64,000 bases of DNA from Azolla pinnata (Eukaryota > Streptophyta > Polypodiopsida > Salviniales > Salviniaceae), in NCBI GenBank assembly GCA_037176905.1, contig JBBBWG010027124.1, positions 1 through 64,000 of the forward strand, in the 5' to 3' direction. Position 1 is the stretch's first letter, and the number at the start of each line of letters is the position of its first letter. A program made the translations under genes and the position numbers. The notes under the pieces are model-generated. The model was not told the origin of the DNA and did no database searches. It saw only the letters and a program-made list of their open reading frames with translations. Shown here one piece after another: positions 51,201 through 62,152 of this stretch.

Positions 51201-51844
51201 ACGGATGGGAAATCGAAGATCAGCTGCGCCTCTTCAACCACAACAGCATCAGTTTCTACCACAGGTGCGACTAGGGTTGCATGCTTCTTTTTTCTTCTGA
51301 CTTGTGGTATGCCTTGAATACCATTCTAAAGTGATCAATTTGTTTAGGCTATGCCACGAAATGGCAATCGGCCCATGCGATACTCTCAGGCGTCACGGGT
51401 CGTGGCCGAAGAAATTAGCACCACTACTACATATGACATTGGATCCATGCCAATAACTGCCCTCGCATCTGCCTTAGCATCAGCTCCGCCAGAGCAACAA
51501 CGGATGGTAAGCATTGGGGGCCTTCGATTTTTTTTGGAGATTCTCTTCTATCGTATATGTTATTTTTAATCAAATTATCCATGTTTTGTGGTTCATAGAT
51601 GCTGGGAGAACAGCTCTATCCGCTTGTCGATCAATTGGAGCATGATCATGCTGGGAAGGTCACAGGTATGCTACTGGAAATGGACCAGCCAGAAGTTCTA
51701 CATTTGATTGAATCTCCTGATGCCCTCAAGGCCAAAGTGGCAGAGGCAATGGAGGTTTTGCGAATGGCTCAAGGAAGCGTAGGGTTTACGAATGCCATCG
51801 ATCAGATTGCAAATCTGTCCTTGAATGAGCCATTATCAACCTAG
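48247..51844 (+). CDS. Cytoplasmic poly(A)-binding protein (642 aa)
   Basis: Nine exons: 48247-48508, 49269-49387, 49478-50134, 50246-50323, 50646-50735, 50819-50962, 51091-51264, 51348-51506 and 51599-51844; all frames fit. PABP binds mRNA poly(A) tails and links them to eIF4G and deadenylases. Four RRMs are visible: RRM1 with LYVGDL and [11 protein letters not shown]2 with IFIKNLD and GHGFVQF, RRM3 with VYVKNV and GFGFVNF, RRM4 with LYLKNID and GSGFVSF. A Pro/Gln/Met-rich linker follows, and then the C-terminal MLLE domain with [18 protein letters not shown], which recruits PAM2-containing partners. The N-terminus has a Gln-Val/Gln-Ala run made by a CAGGTT repeat. Length is usual for plant PABPs. 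Intron 1 (760 bp) contains several copies of a GAATTNNAAGACATGAAATG-like motif, an internal degenerate repeat. Confidence 0.96.
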
Positions 51845-53135
51845 AAGATCCAGTTTTGGTCATTTTTCTTGGTTATTTTTTCTTGTTGTTTCTTTTCTAT
51901 TTTGTAATGAGAATAGGCGTTTGTGTAGCTATTGAAGTTATAAGCCGGATATGAGAGAACTGGAAGAGTCAAGTCAATGTTGTTCAGCCTTCATTCTTAT
52001 GGGCTTCAGTTTTGCATTTTCTATGTTATATGCACAGTTTTTGAACGTTGTGTGAACTGTTGGTTCTGTTGTAGTAACTCTTTTCTATTTTAATTTGTGG
52101 TTATCCAAGTAAGTGGGATCTTGTGCTCATTCTTCTGGGTATGAATACAGAATGTCTCTTTCTCCCTCTACATTATTTTTTGGGTATGTTTGCTTAATCA
52201 TCTCCCCTTTGTGGTTTAGAAGAGAGACTGCATTAGTGGTGAAGTATGCCAGAATATTGTAATATCGTTTTGCAGTAACTAAGGCTGGAGGTAGTATGGT
52301 AGATATCAAAAAGAAGAAGAATGCTGTATTTGGAATGTGAATGATTGAAAGTACTCACTTCCTGGGCAAGCGATTTTTTGTGGGAGGTGCAAGAATTGGA
52401 AAGCAGAGTGAACCCTGCAGCACCCAAGTGTGGGCTGTTGATGGATCAAAGATTTTTACACTCGTTTGAAGCTATGATGAACATATTCTCTTGCATTTGG
52501 AATATGGGCTATGTTGAAAACATTCACTTGCTGGGGAAGTGGTTTGTTGCAGGGAAGTGCAATCAATTGAAAAGTAGAGTGAACCAGCATCAGTGAAATG
52601 TATTATTAATAGGCGATGGACTTTTTGATGGTCCTTCTCAAACACTGATTAGTTGTTACAGATTGTTGAGTGCCGACAAACGTACGTTGTAAGGGAGCAT
52701 CTTTCTTATTACTGATGCTTCCTACATACAAAGGAATGAGTGGTTTAACACAAAGCAATTCTCAAAACTCGGTAAAATCCAGTTCGTATTTAACTTGGAA
52801 GAAACAAATGCAGAGAGTACTCGATCCAATTGAGTTGTGGTCATAAAATGGAGTTAAATGTTGAAATTAGGAATATCTACTGCAGCCTGCAGGTTAGCAG
52901 CAGCTAGTGTTCAGAAACGTGGAAGTTTAACACTACAGTACTTCACATGCTGATTGAAACGAAAGCAAACAGAAACATTTGCATTAACTTGCTGATTAAC
53001 CATTTTAGAGGCTACAATGCACTAAACTTCCACAGAGCCAGAACAATGTGGCATGCGGAGAGAGCTCTTACGAGCATGAAATGTGTTGCTTGATCTGCAT
53101 GAGAAGCCCATATCAGTTGGATCCTCGCGCTGTTG
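51845..53135. other. Convergent intergenic region with a 170-bp direct repeat
   Basis: 3' flanks of PABP (+) and the RCC1 gene (-). Two related segments at about 52325-52420 and 52495-52595 share the order GGAAT.TG, ATTCACTT.CTGGG.AAG, TTTTTTGTGG/GTTTGTTGCAGG and AGAGTGAACC. No coding exon was found. Confidence 0.5.
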
Positions 53136-55407
53136 TCAGCGTTCCCCCATCAATTTCTTACATAGCCGTTCGACTTGCTTTTCAAGCAGAATTTCCTTTA
53201 CACGGGAGCGTGCTTGCCTATAGAAACTATCGAGTCGACTGAGCTCCTCATAACTGGCTACACTGATCAATCTGTCCCATTCCTGGAAGACGGCCCTTGT
53301 AGTCGGAGTGTTGGCATTCAGGGTTCCATATAAGCCTGCATGAAGTGCACTGGCTTGCTCCTTTGCAGCAACTAATTCAGCTTTTAAAGCAGATATTTCC
53401 TTTCGAGCGAGCGCAAGCTCTTCTTCTGCAGGATCGCCATCGATCTTCGGAAGCTGGGAAACAGCATTTGATGCAGAGACATCATCTTTGTTGTCAGTGG
53501 CATCTATTACAGGGGGCCAAACAACTCGACAAGGGGTCGGGCTATCATCCCCTTTGCCTGTACCCAATACGCCATTCTGGCCACGACCCCAAGCAAATAG
53601 AGCACCTCCACGGTTCACCGAAACAACGGTGTGAGCTGCTCCACATGCCACTTCTTCGCATCGAACTGATGCATCGAAAGGAGGGTTTCGCCCTGCGATT
53701 CGTACAGGAACCAAATAGTCTCCACCTTCAGAACCAGGTGCTCTCACCCCTGGACACAGCCCTAGGCCTTGCTCCATGCCCCAGCACCAGACATCACCTG
53801 CTTCGGTGACAATGGCCATGTGGAACAGCCCACAAGCGACAGAGACGATTCTTTCCTCTTCGGGTAACCCTTCGACCAGCTGCGGTAACACACAGTTCTG
53901 AGAAGTTCCTTGCCCTAGCTGCCCATTCTCACCCATTCCGAACGTCCAACACATATTTACCCTACCATGTCCTTCCTTTTCAGTGACAACTGCAGTATGA
54001 TATGCCCCACAAGAGACCTGACTTGGTCTACCCACAATAGTATTCTCGGCCAACGACACCACAACCTGCGGGCAAAACCTGTTCTCTTTATCTCCTAAAC
54101 CAAGCTGACCATACTTGTTTCCCCCCCACGCATAACATGCATACAGCTGTGTTTCTGGATCCTCTATCACTGCCACAACATGCTCATAACCGCATGCCAC
54201 TTTCACCACATTCAGTCCCTGCAAGCTTGGAACCAGTGATGGTGTTTCACAGATGGAAATCACAAAGGATTGATGAGTGTCGTCCCCTCCTTCGTTCGTG
54301 GCTGAAGGGCAGTTCCCCCACATCCACAGGTGCCCATCTTCGCTGATAGCACAAGACATCATGCCACCAGCTGCAACACGAATTACCTGTCCCACAACAT
54401 GTACGCACAGGCAAGTCAATCATCATCATCATTTTCTTCTTCTTCTTCTTCTTCTTCTTCTTCTTCTCTATAATTGATTTTCTCAATAAAGACAATACAA
54501 TCGGTACCTTTGGAAGCTTGCCCTCGACTGCTTTTGCATCATCAGCTGTCTCTGCATTTGTTTTTCCCCAACGGCGTATGGGATTCGGTTGGGAGTCATC
54601 AATGCTCTCATACCCCAACTGACCATCCATTATCTCCTTAAGGTCCGACAATGACAAAGCTCACTTTCTAACATCTCAATAAAGCCAAGGAGAGATGCAT
54701 ACTTCACAGATACCAAATTTCAACAGCGGATATCAATCAAGGGGATTTCATGATCAGGAATCAGCTATATGACATGTATATACATATCCCTATGCAAGGT
54801 TTCAACTGGCAAGCTATGCAATGGAGCCATGGCCCCTGCCATCCATCCATACAGACATACATACACACAACAAAAAAACCAACATGCATGCATGCAGCAG
54901 CTGCTCATCACTATCTATGAGCCAAGGATAAAATGGATACAAACATTGTAGCCCCACGACCATACAATACCATCATCTGCATGCAGTAATGCAAAAGAGC
55001 TTAGGTCTGATTACCAAGGGTTTAAAAAGGAAACGTTTGGATCTGCTAGAGGGCTACCTGCTAAAGCCAAACTGTGGTAAGACCCCGCAGCGATATCGAC
55101 GATGGTAGCAGCGATGCCAGCACGAGTCCCTTCGGAGTGGATGATGTTTAGCGGTATAGGGACGAGCTGATCTGCTGTGCTCCCATTGCCCAATCGCCCA
55201 AAGAGGCCCTTGCCCCAGGTAAACACCTTGCCAGGGCCAAGACCACCTACGGCCACACAAATTCAGAGCTTGGAACGTGGATCTCGGCGATTGATGACAC
55301 TGATGGAGATGTAGATGGAGATCGGAGATTGGAGATGGTGATGTACCTGTGAGGAGCAGAGTATGCCCTTCCCCTGCCACAATACGAGACACCCCGTATC
55401 CTTCCAT
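53136..55407 (-). CDS. RCC1-repeat protein with C-terminal coiled coil (550 aa)
   Basis: Four minus-strand exons: 55347-55407, 55058-55246, 54508-54659 and 53136-54386, phases matching. RCC1/UVR8-type blades are visible: VFTWGKGLFGRLGNG, VVDIAAGSYHSLAL-like, VACGYEHVVAV, YAWGGNKYGQLGLGD, VSCGAYHTAVV, WTFGMGENGQLGQG, VACGLFHMAIV, WCWGMEQGLGL and ALFAWGRGQNGVLG. A seven-bladed propeller is likely. After it, ALARKEISALKAELVAAKE forms a coiled coil (about residues 435-470) and is followed by a charged tail. The layout matches a plant RCC1 family lacking the PH and FYVE domains; the partner is unknown. The start at MEGYGVSR has a good context (GCCATGG). Upstream in-frame Ala-Glu repeat codons have no ATG. 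Exon 3 (DGQLGYESIDDS) is the least certain because its acceptor is weak. Confidence 0.85.
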
Positions 55408-55584
55408 GGCTGCTGCTTCTTCTGCTGCTGCTGCTGCTTCTGCTTCTGCTTCTGCTTCCGCTTCCGCTTCTTCAGCTTCTGCACGAACCTGGTGCTCTGA
55501 TTCTTCTGTTCGAACCCCAATCTTAGCAGACAATCATACACACCACAAATCAAGACATGCATATATGCATATTGTAAGAATGTT

Positions 55585-55700
55585 CCTAAACCCTAACCCT
55601 AACCCTAACCCTAACCCCTAGCCCTAACCCTAACCCTAACCCTAACCCTAACCCCTAACCCTAACCCCTAACCCTAACCCTAACCCTAACACTAACCCTG
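55585..55700. repeat. CCCTAA (TTAGGG-type) interstitial telomere-like array
   Basis: About 17 near-perfect CCCTAA hexamers with occasional extra C. This is the 6-bp TTAGGG form, not the 7-bp TTTAGGG form usual in plants and seen at 1-140 and 1597-1750. It lies about 180 bp upstream of the RCC1 start. Confidence 0.95.
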
Positions 55701-56516
55701 TAACCTACTCTGATTTGTCTGTGTACCAAGTGCTAAGGCTCATCACAACCACATAACAGCTTCATTCACTAGATAGAAGCAATACGATGCTGATTCGATG
55801 TGCATATATACATGTTCTGCTTAGCATCGTTGGCTTTGTTCTCTACGCCGAATTATCTTCGAGAGATGCGAGGACGGCTTTCAGAGTTTATGAACGTTTC
55901 ATTTGGATTGTCATATCAGCCATTTCTTGGAGTAGACCAAGAATCAGTATGGGAGCAATTCCAGACAATTCGATGCGTACAAGGTCGAGTTCATCAACAG
56001 CGCCGAAAGATGGAGGAGAGACGGAGCACTATTATACCAGCTGCACGATTCGAGCGGGCTTTATGATCGGCGTTCTTGAAAGCACCGCCGATGATGAGCT
56101 ACTAACACAGTGTCGTGTCGTATAAGGGATAGAGACAGGGAACAGAACAGGGATCTCCATCGGCTCGCAGCATCAGGCCCATGCGAAAGCTCTAGGTCAG
56201 CCTAGGGTTGCCAGATCCAACAAAAACAACACGGGTGCACGCATTCCATCACTAAGTCCGTACCTGATGGGGATATTTTGATCGATCGGAGCCCTACGAA
56301 GATCAGTCCGGCTGATGCACACCCAAGCCTGTTCGAACACTACGATGGCTTTAAAAAAATACCCTAGAGGAGTATTCGGAATACGCATTCTTGTTGTGAT
56401 CTGTCACTACTCACTGTTCTTATCTGTTCTGTTCTGGTTCTTGTTCATGTTCTTGTTCTTGTTTAGTTATGTTCTGTTCCATGTCTTATTTGTCTATTGT
56501 GGGCGGTAATTGTTGT
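55701..56516. other. Intergenic, no gene
   Basis: Between divergent RCC1 (-) and MAX2 (+). Short frames only, no motif. Confidence 0.5.
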
Positions 56517-56745
56517 GTTCTGTTCGAAGTGAGCGATTTGGGCGATTTGCAGAAGTGGGCGATTTGCAGAAGTGGGCGATTTGCAGAAGTGGGCGATTTG
56601 GGCGATTTGCAGAAGTGAGCGATTTGGGCGATTTGCAGAAGTGGGCGATTTGCAGAAGTGGGCGATTTGGGCGATTTGCAGAAGTGGGCGATTTGGGCGA
56701 TTTGCAGAAGTGGGCGATTTGGGCGATTTGCAGAAGTGTTCGATC
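56517..56745. repeat. GGGCGATTTGCAGAAGT minisatellite
   Basis: Units of 17 bp (GGGCGATTTGCAGAAGT) alternate with 26-bp units that carry an extra GGGCGATTT. There are about ten units in the shared upstream region of RCC1 and MAX2. Frames are open on both strands through it, giving a Ser-Ala-Asn-Arg-Pro repeat peptide that I do not regard as a gene. Confidence 0.9.
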
Positions 56746-57538
56746 TACAGACATGGTCTCCATCTCCATCTCCATCTCCATCTCTGATGCTGCTGCTGCC
56801 TCCTGGGAAATAGGGTTTCTTCTCGTCTCTCGCTTTTCTCCGATCTGATCTGCGCAGAAGGATCGGGCCCCTGAGCTCCTCCGCCTCTCTTTGTGCATCG
56901 CCTTTGGTTCTCCTTCGCTGCACACGAGCGAGTTCAGGCAGCTATGTGAAGCGATGCCGGAGAGCAGCAGGTCCCACCTTCAGAGAGAAAGAGAGCTTTT
57001 TCTTCGGGACGTTGCTCGTCCTTCCTCCGGGGCAGCGCTACGGCCCAGTCGAAAAGCAGAAAGCTAAAGCAAAAGCAAAAGAAGCTGCAGGTTAGCACGT
57101 CCCATCCCAATCCCCAATACAAAAAGCAGCAGCTTTGTATGTACTTAATGGTCTCGCCTTTCCTCTCTTCAATGTTTCTCTCTGTGTGTATGTGTCTACT
57201 GTCACAACAGAATGCGTTCCTACATTTTTGACGGAAGGAAGGTTGTGCCTGTTTCTCTGTATTTGTGTCCGAGTAGTGAGATTTTTCTTGTGTTGTGCCG
57301 GCCTTAGATATATGTGGATTGGAAGAGGAATCAGTAGGTAGTTGTAGGCAAGGAAAGATTCAGTGCTTGATCTTTCATTCCCCTGTTTGATTTGCTATGC
57401 CTTGCCACTAACAGTTGTGCAGTATATGTATGTATTGCACACAACAGGCAGGGGACAGATACCCACACCAACGTACACACACATCCTCCCATTCCATTAC
57501 GTTCCGGTGTTGGGATTTGTAAGTATACTATAAGATCG
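56746..57538 (+). promoter_or_regulatory. Upstream / leader region of MAX2
   Basis: Contains a short ATCTCC microsatellite (56755-56780) and GC-rich DNA to 57100. It then becomes T-rich, with possible GT donors (for example CAGGTTAGCACG at 57089). A 5' UTR intron is possible. No coding exon was recognised. Confidence 0.35.
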
Positions 57539-59827
57539 ATGGGCGGTAACGGAAATGGTAGTGGTAACAGAAATGGTAGTGGGAACGGCGACGATGATGG
57601 CAATGGTTATGGTAATGGCAATGACAGCGACGATCACGATCGGGAGAAGATAAGGGTTTCTTCACCCGAGCGATGGTCGAGGATCCCCTTCCATATTCTG
57701 GAGCAGCGATCGATGGAGGAGGCAAACCATGGTGAGAATCGCCGGAAGAGGAGGATTTGTAGTGATGTGGGCTCTGCAGCCGCCGAGGTGAAGAGCTGCA
57801 TCAGGGACCTGCCTGAGCCGATCCTTGCGATGATCTTTGCTTGCATCTCGGACCCTCGGAGCAGGAACTCGATGGCCTTGGTGTGCACGGAATGGTACAG
57901 CTTGGAAAGGGCAACGCGGACGAAGCTCTGCTTGAGGGGCTGCGTGAGCGATCTGTATCTCATTCCCAAGTCTTTTCAAGCGGTGCTGGAGCTCAATCTC
58001 GCGCATTGCTTCCCGTGGGGGTATTCGTTGTTCCAGACCACAAGCCCAGAAAGGGCCCTTCTGATTGCACAAGCACTGAAGCTGGCCTTCCCCCGCGTGA
58101 AGGATATGTCGGTCTATGTCCGTGATTCGAGGGACATCGACATGGTAGCAGCTTTCTGGCCGGGCTTGCAGGAATTGAAGCTTGTCAGATGGCACCAAAG
58201 GCCCATTGATATGCCTCCTGAGGTAGGGCCAGACAGCGGGCTGGGCATGGAGTTCTCCTTCCTCATGCATACTTGCACATCCCTCCGCAAACTCGATTTG
58301 TCGGAGTTCTACTGCTGGAGCGAGGACATACCGAGTGCGCTGAACATCGAGCCGAGTGTCTCGAGAGGCCTCGTGAGCCTGAAGCTCATGAGGGTCTCCG
58401 ATGGCTTCAAGGCATCGGAGCTCGAGGCGATCGCGAGCGCGTGCATGAACCTGGAAGAGCTGTGGCTGGTCTTGCTCTTCAACCCTCAGCTCTTGGACTT
58501 TGTAGACGACGATGCCTTGTTGAGCCTTGGGATGAAGTGCGGGAAGCTACGGGTGCTGCACCTGCTGGATGAATCTGATGGTAGGACCCATGGCGAGGAG
58601 GCAGGGGAGGAAGAAAAAGATGCTGGGATCGGGAAGCATGGTCTTATCGGGATGTTCCAGGCCCTGCCATTCCTCGAAGATCTCGCCATTATGCTCTCGC
58701 ACAACGTCTGGGATTCGACCCCCATCTTGGAAGGCCTCGCTTCTCACTGCAAGCGCCTCACGGCCCTCGGCCTCGGATGTTTCCAAGGGCTTTGCAGAGG
58801 CCCGCAGCCTGATGGGCTCGCCTTGTGCCATGGCCTCAGTGAGCTCATGATCGAGAACTGCACCGACCTCAATGACGTAGGGCTAAGCGCGATCGCACGC
58901 GGCAATGTCCAGCTGCGCAAGCTCGGCCTGCATCGCTGCAAAGGGATCACCAGAGATGGCCTCCACATTGTGATGAGCCAGTTGCGGAGGACCCTTGTCA
59001 ATGTACATGTCACTTGCTGCTTCCAGCTTAGCAGCATCGACACGTTGTGGGCGTTGCAGCCAGTGCAGAGCACAATCGAGGAGCTGCACATCGACTGCGT
59101 AGTACAGGATCAGGACACCATCATGTCCAGGTGGGCGCAGGCAGAAACCGAAGCAAGCATGGAAGGAAGTCATGATGGTGTGGAACAGGGGATCCCGGCC
59201 TTTTCACTCTCCTTCTGTAACAGGGAGTGGAGCAGGTTGAGATGCTTGTCCCTATGGGCCCCAATTGGTGAGCTCCTTTCTCCATTGCCAAAGATGGGTC
59301 TATCCATATGTCCTGCATTGTCGGAGGTTCGGGTCAAAGTAGAAGGGGATTGCCGAGCCTGCCCAAAGCCGAGCGCAAAGCTATCAGGGCTTGGCGCCTT
59401 CGCGTCATATCCGGCATTATCGAAGCTGACCCTTGATTGTAGTGAGATGGTGGGGTATGCGCTAAGCGCACCTGTGGGGCATATGGAGCTGAGCTTGTGG
59501 CAGAGATGGTATATGCTAGGCATACAGCAGCTCCCTCTCTTGGAGCTCGACTACTGGCCTCCACAGGACAGGGATGCAAATACAAGGGGCATCTCTTTGC
59601 CATGTGCTGGTCTTATATCCCAATGCCTGGGACTGCGGAAGTTTGTTCTCCATGGGACCATCAATGAGCACATGCTGAGAATGTTCTTGAAGATGCCGAA
59701 CTTGCGAGATGTGCAGCTTCGGATCGATTACTATCCTGCCCCCGAAGTCGAACTGAACACTGAAATGCGAGCTGATGCTTGTCGAAGATTTGAAGCAGCT
59801 CTATCAGCTCGTGGCTTTCCAGATTAA
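57539..59827 (+). CDS. MAX2: MAX2/D3-type F-box LRR protein, single exon (762 or 704 aa)
   Basis: MAX2 is the F-box subunit of an SCF ubiquitin ligase that degrades SMXL repressors after strigolactone or karrikin perception by D14/KAI2. The F-box starts near residue 86: IRDLPEPILAMIFACISDPRSRN followed by LVCTEWYSLER. Leucine-rich repeats follow across the whole protein, for example LDLSEFYCWSEDIP, LGLGCFQGLC and GLSAIARGNVQLRKLGLHRCKGIT. The C-terminal helix is almost canonical: MPNLRDVQLRIDYYPAPE and TEMRADACRRFEAAL, with the final Asp of the family present as ...GFPD. The first ATG (57539) adds a Gly-Asn-Ser repeat-rich N-terminus. The second in-frame ATG at 57713 would give 704 aa, close to the usual 690-720. 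Third positions are GC-rich. The protein is diverged from angiosperm MAX2 in the F-box-proximal half. Confidence 0.93.
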   Translation: MGGNGNGSGNRNGSGNGDDDGNGYGNGNDSDDHDREKIRVSSPERWSRIPFHILEQRSMEEANHGENRRKRRICSDVGSAAAEVKSCIRDLPEPILAMIFACISDPRSRNSMALVCTEWYSLERATRTKLCLRGCVSDLYLIPKSFQAVLELNLAHCFPWGYSLFQTTSPERALLIAQALKLAFPRVKDMSVYVRDSRDIDMVAAFWPGLQELKLVRWHQRPIDMPPEVGPDSGLGMEFSFLMHTCTSLRKLDLSEFYCWSEDIPSALNIEPSVSRGLVSLKLMRVSDGFKASELEAIASACMNLEELWLVLLFNPQLLDFVDDDALLSLGMKCGKLRVLHLLDESDGRTHGEEAGEEEKDAGIGKHGLIGMFQALPFLEDLAIMLSHNVWDSTPILEGLASHCKRLTALGLGCFQGLCRGPQPDGLALCHGLSELMIENCTDLNDVGLSAIARGNVQLRKLGLHRCKGITRDGLHIVMSQLRRTLVNVHVTCCFQLSSIDTLWALQPVQSTIEELHIDCVVQDQDTIMSRWAQAETEASMEGSHDGVEQGIPAFSLSFCNREWSRLRCLSLWAPIGELLSPLPKMGLSICPALSEVRVKVEGDCRACPKPSAKLSGLGAFASYPALSKLTLDCSEMVGYALSAPVGHMELSLWQRWYMLGIQQLPLLELDYWPPQDRDANTRGISLPCAGLISQCLGLRKFVLHGTINEHMLRMFLKMPNLRDVQLRIDYYPAPEVELNTEMRADACRRFEAALSARGFPD

Positions 59828-62152
59828 CTCAGCAACAAGGTTTTTTCATCCCCTTTTCTATTTCATTTTGTTCCTTTTGTTGTTGTACCCTTCTTTCTGC
59901 TACAAAAGTATTGCAGAAAATTCAACTTTTTTGGGTGTTATACATGTGGGTTGTCTGTACAATTGAGTGTAATGCATGTGAGTTGTGTGTACAATGGAGT
60001 GTAATGCATGTGTTTGGGCAGGTTCGACGATCGCCTTAACTTAAGTTTCAGATGTGAGGGTGAGGTTTATTAGGGCTTACAGTTTTGTTTTTCTGTTTTT
60101 TGTTCATGCTACTAGGCTTGGGCTACATATAAACATGGTGGTCGTTTACATATGAGGAGGTTATGATGTTTTTTGTGTTTAGGATCTCATGACCCACTAT
60201 TCTGTGAAGATGGTGCACTGGCTTTTCACTTAGTATGTCTTAGCGAGCACAGCAGAAGAAGTAATATTGCGGTTGCTACACCATAGTTTGAACGGCATTC
60301 TCAAACATTCTCTCTCTATGATAGTTAGCTTAAACGTTTAATGCTGTAGCATCAAAGTCATGAAACCAAAAGAAACCCAAGTTCAAACCTGGCATGGGAG
60401 CTCAGCTGCCCCATAGATCACATAAAGTCTGTTGTATAGACTACTAAACTATTATGCTGCTCCATAGTGATCAGGAAGCAAGAACCCTTGTTTTTAGTGT
60501 AATTGTACATCTAGACAAAAGCACAGGATGATATGTTTTTTATGAGGAATAACTAGCCATGCTGGGGTTTGGCAACGTGTTGGATCTGCTGCCGAGCACT
60601 GAAAGGACGGACCGTTTATAAAAGCTTTGATTGAAGATATAATCAGAGCTAATGTATTTACTGGTATTCAAAGTGGTACATTTATATTTGTAAGTCAGTC
60701 TTCATCAAATGGTTTCCATGACACCTGTCTGGTTGAACTTGAATGGCATGGACTAACATTGTAACATAGAAACAATTAGGTGACCTAACTGACAACAAGC
60801 TTTATTACTTACGTTTTACTACCCATGAAGAATCTTTTCCTGCTAATTGTACTAAATACTATCTCAGTGTCACAGAAGAAATTATGGTTTTCTAATTCCT
60901 CATATCTGTGATTGTGAGTTTTCAAAAAGAGAGATTTGAGTGTGTTCTATGATATGCATCTCTCTAATGCTAACAAGTTGTAATCGGGAAATTGATGATC
61001 GTGAAAAAGGTGCATCGATATTCTTGGAACAGCGGTGGAACATGGTACTAGGGTTCACTATCTTTTTATGCCGACTACTTGTACATGCACAAATTGATGT
61101 ATTACAGGAGCTTATAGACAAACTAGGATGAAGATACAGAATTAAAGATACAGAAGAGGGCATCATGGATCTGTCTATCCAAGATGCTCTTTATGTATGG
61201 GTTCTTATTTCTCCACCCGTGTTTTGACTACAAACATATTTTTGACACCCAATTCAAATCAAAATTGGAGAAATATATTGATGTATTACAGGAGCTTATA
61301 GACAAACTTGGATGAAGATAGAGAGTTAAAGAGGCAGAAGAGAGCATCATGGATCTGCTTTATGTATGGCTTCGTATTTCTCCACCCGTGTTTCGACCAT
61401 AAACATATTTTTGTCACCCAATCAAATCAAAATTGGTGAAATGTATGTGTCATATTATATCAAACGTTTGTCTTGAGATGGTTTGCCCGTTTTGTATTGA
61501 AGCTATCCTTGAAAGCTAAATCGCTGCAAGACAACCCGATGTTCTTAGGAATCATTAGAACCCTAACTAACTCTAAACATTTGTTTGAAGGTCATTTGAA
61601 TGTAAGACTTGACTGGGTTACATCTGTATGACTTGGTGCTTCGGGAATGATGATATGTAACAATAAGAATGCGTTAGCGTGCTGCAAAGTTAGACTCTAG
61701 CAAGAAATCCTTCTTGTACATTTGTCTTAAACAGGAGTTTAATGCAATCTGGTGGAGCTCAAAGATTTGGAGTTTCACAATCCTATATATACATATATTT
61801 CATTGGCCTAAGCCATAGTAAGTCGGCTCAGAGCCTTCAACTGCTAAGCAGACACTTCAAGAAAAAACTTCATTCACAAGTTCTTTTAACATTTCCAACT
61901 CTTCGGATTCTCTTGGTTACAAGTGATGCGGGGTTGTTTCCATACCAGATCTGCTACATCTCTAAGAATGGCTTTAACTAATAGAGAGGCAAAAAACACA
62001 GCCTGAAGCAGTTCTGAGTTTTTTTTAACAGGACATAAAGTTCCCTATCGGTAAATGTTTATTGTCTGAAAATTCCTTCTTTCACACTCAAAACCATAGA
62101 GTTGTTGAGCACATCACGGCTTGGAACAAGAAAACAGTCTTCTTCTGAAACA
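59828..62152. other. Intergenic, with a ~178-bp tandem duplication
   Basis: MAX2 (+) and ATP12 (-) converge here. Two copies of a unit beginning TTGATGTATTACAGGAGCTT lie at about 61096-61275 and 61277-61441. They share CATCATGGATCTG, TTTCTCCACCCGTGTTT and CCCAATCAAATCAAAATTGG-like blocks. Otherwise AT-rich with no exon. Confidence 0.6.

Noticed and set aside
56494-56925. 143-codon and 145-codon minus-strand frames
   Set aside because: Products of the 17/26-bp minisatellite; repetitive peptide with no known motif.
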